Shown: positions 61,001 to 64,000 of the stretch, in pieces
Position numbering within the stretch: the first letter of the stretch is position 1
Layout: every line of letters begins with the position of its first letter
Origin: Liolophura sinensis
Lineage: Eukaryota > Mollusca > Polyplacophora > Chitonida > Chitonidae
NCBI RefSeq assembly: GCF_032854445.1
Contig: NC_088296.1
Coordinates: forward strand, 17,473,485-17,537,484
DNA length: 64,000 nt
Direction: 5' to 3'
Notes under the pieces: model-generated
Databases searched by the model: none
Seen by the model: only the letters and a program-made list of their open reading frames with translations
Told to the model about the DNA's origin: nothing
Translations under genes and position numbers: made by a program

Positions 61001-64000
61001 ACAACTCAAGGGGAAAATTATCTAGCTGTAGCGACCCCAACAACTAAAATAGCAACAGTGACAGAAAAAAGTGGGTCAGCAGGGCAGGCAAAAAGTGGGT
61101 CAGTAGGTCAAGCAAAAAGTGGATCAATCCGTCCATTGCCACCTCACTTGTATGTGACAGTGAATCCAGATTTTGCCCCGTCTGAAGAGGAGGTTACTCA
61201 AGCCAAGACTGAAGGCCAGAACATGGACACAGAAGAGCCAGCCCAAGAGTCACAAGTAACAACAACATTAGAACCACAGGAAGAATCCGTGGTACAGGGC
61301 TCTACTGAGGAAACATCTACGTCCACAACCACTTCCACAGTCACTTCCACATCCACTTCCACAGCCACTACTTCGACCCCAAAATCTGGGAGCAGGCCTC
61401 TACCTCCTCACATGGTCGAAATGGAACGAACTGGGAAACTGCCAGAGAAGTTTTTAGAATCGCAGTTTCATTTGTGCTCGAAGGATCTGAAAGCGGACAA
61501 GGATGTCGTGGCGGGAAAATCAAACCCTCTAATCAAAACGTACAAGTTTTCCACGCTTACCAAAGAGAGTTACGCAGTCCTGAACAAAAATCCAATCAGT
61601 GCATTGATGGAGTACGCTCAGTCCCGTCAGCTCAGCGCCTCCATTGACCTCGTCAGGCAGATAGGACCTCCACATAATCAGAGGTGAGTCACGATATCAG
61701 AGGTGAGGCATGATATCAGAGGTGAGACATGATATCAGAGGTGAGACATGATATCAGAGGTGGGGCATGATATCAGAGGTGAGGCATGATATCAGAGGTG
61801 GGGCATGATATCAGAGGTGGGACATGAGATCAGAGGTGAGACATGATATCAGAGGTGAGTCACGATATCAGAGGTGAGGCATGATATCAGAGGTGATGCA
61901 TGATATCAGAGGTGAGACATGATATCAGAGGTGGGGCATGATATCAGAGGTGAGGCATGATATCAGAGGTGAGACATGATATCAGAGGTGGGGTATGATA
62001 TCAGAGGTGGGACATGATGTCAGTGGTGAGGCATGATATCAGAGGTGACTCATGATATCAGAGGTGGGTCATGATATCAAAGGGATGTTAAAGGATACAT
62101 GAAAAGATATTAAGAAACACGGAGTATGATTTTAAGGGAAATGAAGAAAAATGTGCCAAAAACTGAGAAAAAATGTTCATTTTTAAAATATGTTTTGTTT
62201 CTAAATAATCCCTCTGTTTTACGCATATTTTGTGTCAGTGGTAGGAAATATTTGGAAGTGATGTCATCGATGACCATACTGGGAAAGTGGGAACAGTTTA
62301 GCACCCCTACTCCCTGTCTCCCCTTCCCCTCCCCCCCACCACACACACATTTTGCAGCAAAGTTGTTTTGACAGCTATCATCATTGCCGTCACCACAGCA
62401 GGCTGTTAATTTCCTGACTGACCTTTGTTGGCCTTGGGAAGAGTAGTTCTCAAGAAGCCATTTTTAGCCCCTAAGATGAAAGCCAGAGAAGCTGTTTTGT
62501 ACATGTACATGTACTTTCATATGTTAGGCCACATCATAACACTTTTGTGTTAAGAAAAACAAAAAACGAACGCTTCATTTATCCTGTAAGTCATAATCAA
62601 ATGTGAATCATCCGTGAGGATTTTTATACGTGTGTAGTCACTCAGTGTATCTACATCTGTACATAACATGTGGGGAAGTTTGTCAGTAAATTGCCAAGGT
62701 CGGTGGTTTTATTCGGAGATTACAGATTCCTCCATCCTAAAAGTTGACTGTTATCAAGCAAGCTTGAATATAAACAGAAGCCAACAGAGATAGTGTCCTG
62801 CACCAGATAGTGTTTTACAGGGGGCAGACTGTTTGGTACAGGACAAAACTGCCATATAGTTAACAATGTAACTGGTTTAAAAAATGCGATTAGCCATAAG
62901 GTTTGTCATTATGTCCTCCATCAACTTAAAAAGGCTTGTCATGAAAGTGAAAGAATTTTTGTGTAAGGCGTTATACAACAATGAAATGAAATGAAAAAAC
63001 TACACCATGTAAATTTGCTGATTCAATGAAATCAGCAACCCTCTGAAATGAAAAATTTAGTCCAGTGTCAGGATATTCACACCAAAAGCAAACAAGAAAA
63101 AAAAACACCTGTAACATGAATTCTTCTTCGTTCTGCACCTAGGTTTATAATGGCCGTCACCATTGGCGACCGTCATTTTCCGAGAGTCGAGGGAACCAAT
63201 AAGAAAGAGGCGCGAAAAGAAGCAGCAGACGTGGCGCTGCGACTTCTAGTGGAGGAAGGCGCTTTCAACACGAGCAAGAAAAAGAAGAAGAACGTAAGTT
63301 GGTCCAAATTTTTATTTTGATGAGTGAGAATGTTTTCATCCCAGGGGCCATCAGAATTAGATTGTGTGGTATACCAAGCTAACAATGAAGCTATAGAAAG
63401 TCTGCTTTGTTGCCAAACTCCCAATTCTCAAGTTAGTTATTTTAAGTGAAGACGAAAAAAGATTTAAAAAAAAAGTCATATTAATATACAAGTATGAAGT
63501 TTTCAGTGTGTTTTTCTTCCGTTTCACTTTAACAGCTGCTTTAATATCCCATCTATCCTTTATTGGAAGATCTTGAAATCATAACAGATGCTAAGCATTT
63601 TGCCTGCCTTTAGTTTAGAATGCCTTGTATGACAAAGAAAGCCGAATTATTTGGATTTTGTTACTCCTATACCTGAGGAGTAGTTAAAAACAAAATGTGT
63701 GGTAGTTTCTGTAGAAGAAGCCACGTGATGAAATTCCATAGACATGACATTGAATGTGGCAGATATCACATTGAGTGAAGCAAGACTGCGTTGACATTGA
63801 ATGCTGTAGATATCATGTTGAGAGAGGCAAGACTGGATTATGACATTGAATGTGGCAGATATCACGTTGATGAGGCAAGACTGCGTTGACATTGAATGCT
63901 GTAGATATCATGTTGAGAGAGGCAAGACTGGATTATGACATTGAATGTGGCAGATATCACGTTGATGAGGCAAGACTGCGTTGACATTGAATGCTGTAGA
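58031..64000 (+). CDS. ADAR: ADAR1-like dsRNA adenosine deaminase, 5' part (exons 1-4)
   Basis: Exons ending at 58033, then 58952-59200, 60404-61683 and 63143-63293, join in phase to 561 aa; the deaminase domain is past the right edge. ADAR1 converts adenosine to inosine in double-stranded RNA. Domains: RGG box (about residues 17-83), Z-alpha winged helix (85-150), acidic stretch (169-197), second Z-like domain (218-290), Ser/Thr-rich linker, dsRBD (479-550). Z-alpha keeps Lys122, Asn126, Tyr130, Pro145 and Trp148, which match Lys169, Asn173, Tyr177, Pro192 and Trp195 of human ADAR1 at the same spacing. The dsRBD has NPISALMEYAQS and GPPHNQRFIMAVTIGD, then KEARKEAADVAL. Without the deaminase, another Z-plus-dsRBD protein cannot be fully excluded. 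Confidence 0.85.
58655..58770. repeat. About 22-bp tandem repeat in ADAR intron 1
   Basis: CAGTGTTGATCCCTGTG, CAGCATTAATCCCCATA, CAGCGTTAATCCCTGTA and further variants; five or six units. Confidence 0.85.
58952..59200 (+). CDS. ADAR: ADAR exon 2 (RGG box)
   Basis: Acceptor GTGTTCCAG ends at 58951; donor GTGGAG|GTAGAT begins at 59201. Codes 83 residues beginning RKESSMRTFRDRSNAPDRFR, then a long Arg-Gly run. It is encoded by a 15-bp tandem repeat, GGGCGTGGCCGAGGT, at about 59115-59190. RGG boxes bind RNA and are arginine-methylation targets. Vertebrate ADAR1 p150 has only scattered RG motifs here. Confidence 0.75.
59201..60084 (+). other. ADAR intron 2, left part
   Basis: Starts with the GTAGAT donor. 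No repeat array or further exon was seen before the SINE at 60085. Confidence 0.6.
60085..60313 (+). mobile_element. tRNA-derived SINE in ADAR intron 2 (element itself in minus sense)
   Basis: TTTATTTGATTGGTGTTGTA, CAGCATTATAGTGGAAGAAA, a deletion of the middle, then head sequence ending GGGCCAGAGAGGCCCCC. It lies 90 bp before the acceptor of the Z-domain exon. Confidence 0.9.
60404..61683 (+). CDS. ADAR: ADAR exon 3 (Z-alpha, acidic, Z-beta-like, start of dsRBD)
   Basis: Acceptor TTTGCACGTAG ends at 60403; donor CAGAG|GTGAGT begins at 61684. 1,280 nt, entering in phase 0 with KARYPVRKQLVRTIIDLMCR and leaving in phase 2. It carries FEINPTLYYM and FPLKW of Z-alpha, the run of Asp/Glu, EEINQWLQTM and SLWVMT of the second domain, SGS-RPLPPH twice, and the first half of the dsRBD. 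The first 48 bases lie before the first ATG of the open frame. Confidence 0.92.
61681..62080 (+). repeat. 19-bp minisatellite that contains the ADAR exon 3 splice donor
   Basis: 21 units of GAGGTGAGACATGATATCA. The first unit is the exon/intron junction itself: its G-A-G are the last exon bases and GTGAGT is the donor. Twelve units keep GGTGAG; most others read GGTGGG. The array runs 400 bp into the intron. Confidence 0.96.
62081..63142 (+). other. Rest of ADAR intron 3
   Basis: No SINE or supportable exon. Plain AT-rich intron, with a C-rich tract near 62320-62350 and a poly-A tract near 63098. Confidence 0.6.
63143..63293 (+). CDS. ADAR: ADAR exon 4 (second half of dsRBD)
   Basis: Acceptor TTCTGCACCTAG ends at 63142; donor AAGAAC|GTAAGT begins at 63294. 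One base completes Arg511, then 50 codons: FIMAVTIGDRHFPRVEGTNK, KEARKEAADVALRLLVEEGA and a lysine-rich end. Phase 0 at the 3' end. Confidence 0.93.
63725..64000 (+). repeat. About 98-bp tandem repeat running off the right edge
   Basis: GACATTGAATGTGGCAGATA, TCACGTTGATGAGGCAAGAC, TGCGTTGACATTGAATGCTG and TAGATATCATGTTGAGAGAG. The second and third units are identical as far as seen. It lies in ADAR intron 4. Confidence 0.93.

Overview
The window looks like nuclear DNA of a lophotrochozoan animal, most likely a mollusc. The genes are spliced with GT-AG introns. The proteins are metazoan (ADAM10-, RAB27-, AP3S- and ADAR-like). The intergenic and intronic DNA is crowded with a tRNA-derived SINE, short inverted-repeat elements and about thirty minisatellites, a style I associate with molluscs. 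The species cannot be fixed from the sequence alone. Almost none of the longer open reading frames are genes: most lie in tandem repeats or SINE copies. The real genes were found by joining short exons at splice sites in consistent phase.

Layout. (1) 486-12209, minus strand: the first three coding exons of an ADAM10/Kuzbanian-like metalloprotease. They encode the signal peptide and the start of the prodomain, and the gene continues off the left edge. Its 11 kb intron 1 holds large satellites. (2) 12.4-24.7 kb: no gene recognised; SINEs, a long foldback element, inverted-repeat elements and satellites. (3) 24746-30199, minus: a complete RAB27 GTPase coding region in five exons (228 aa), with a probable 5' untranslated first exon and promoter near 44.0-44.15 kb across a 13.8 kb intron. 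(4) 44.2-50.9 kb: repeat-rich spacer with an 18-bp minisatellite open on both strands. (5) 50974-57510, minus: a complete AP-3 adaptor sigma subunit gene (190 aa), with a tandemly duplicated, probably mutually exclusive exon 4. (6) 57.9 kb to the right edge, plus: the 5' part of an ADAR1-like RNA-editing gene, head to head with AP3S. It encodes an RGG box, a Z-alpha domain, an acidic linker, a degenerate second Z-type domain and a dsRNA-binding domain; the deaminase lies beyond the window.

How they fit together. RAB27 and AP-3 both act in the biogenesis and secretion of lysosome-related organelles, and here they are neighbours on the same strand. The putative RAB27 promoter and the AP3S/ADAR bidirectional promoter both carry the perfect palindrome GTCACGTGAC, an extended E-box of the MITF/TFE type. 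Several introns carry minisatellites whose unit contains a splice-site-like sequence in the sense of transcription. The clearest is a 19-bp, 21-unit array that begins at the 5' splice site of the ADAR Z-domain exon.

All splice joins were made by eye from phase and protein homology. No transcript data or database search was available.
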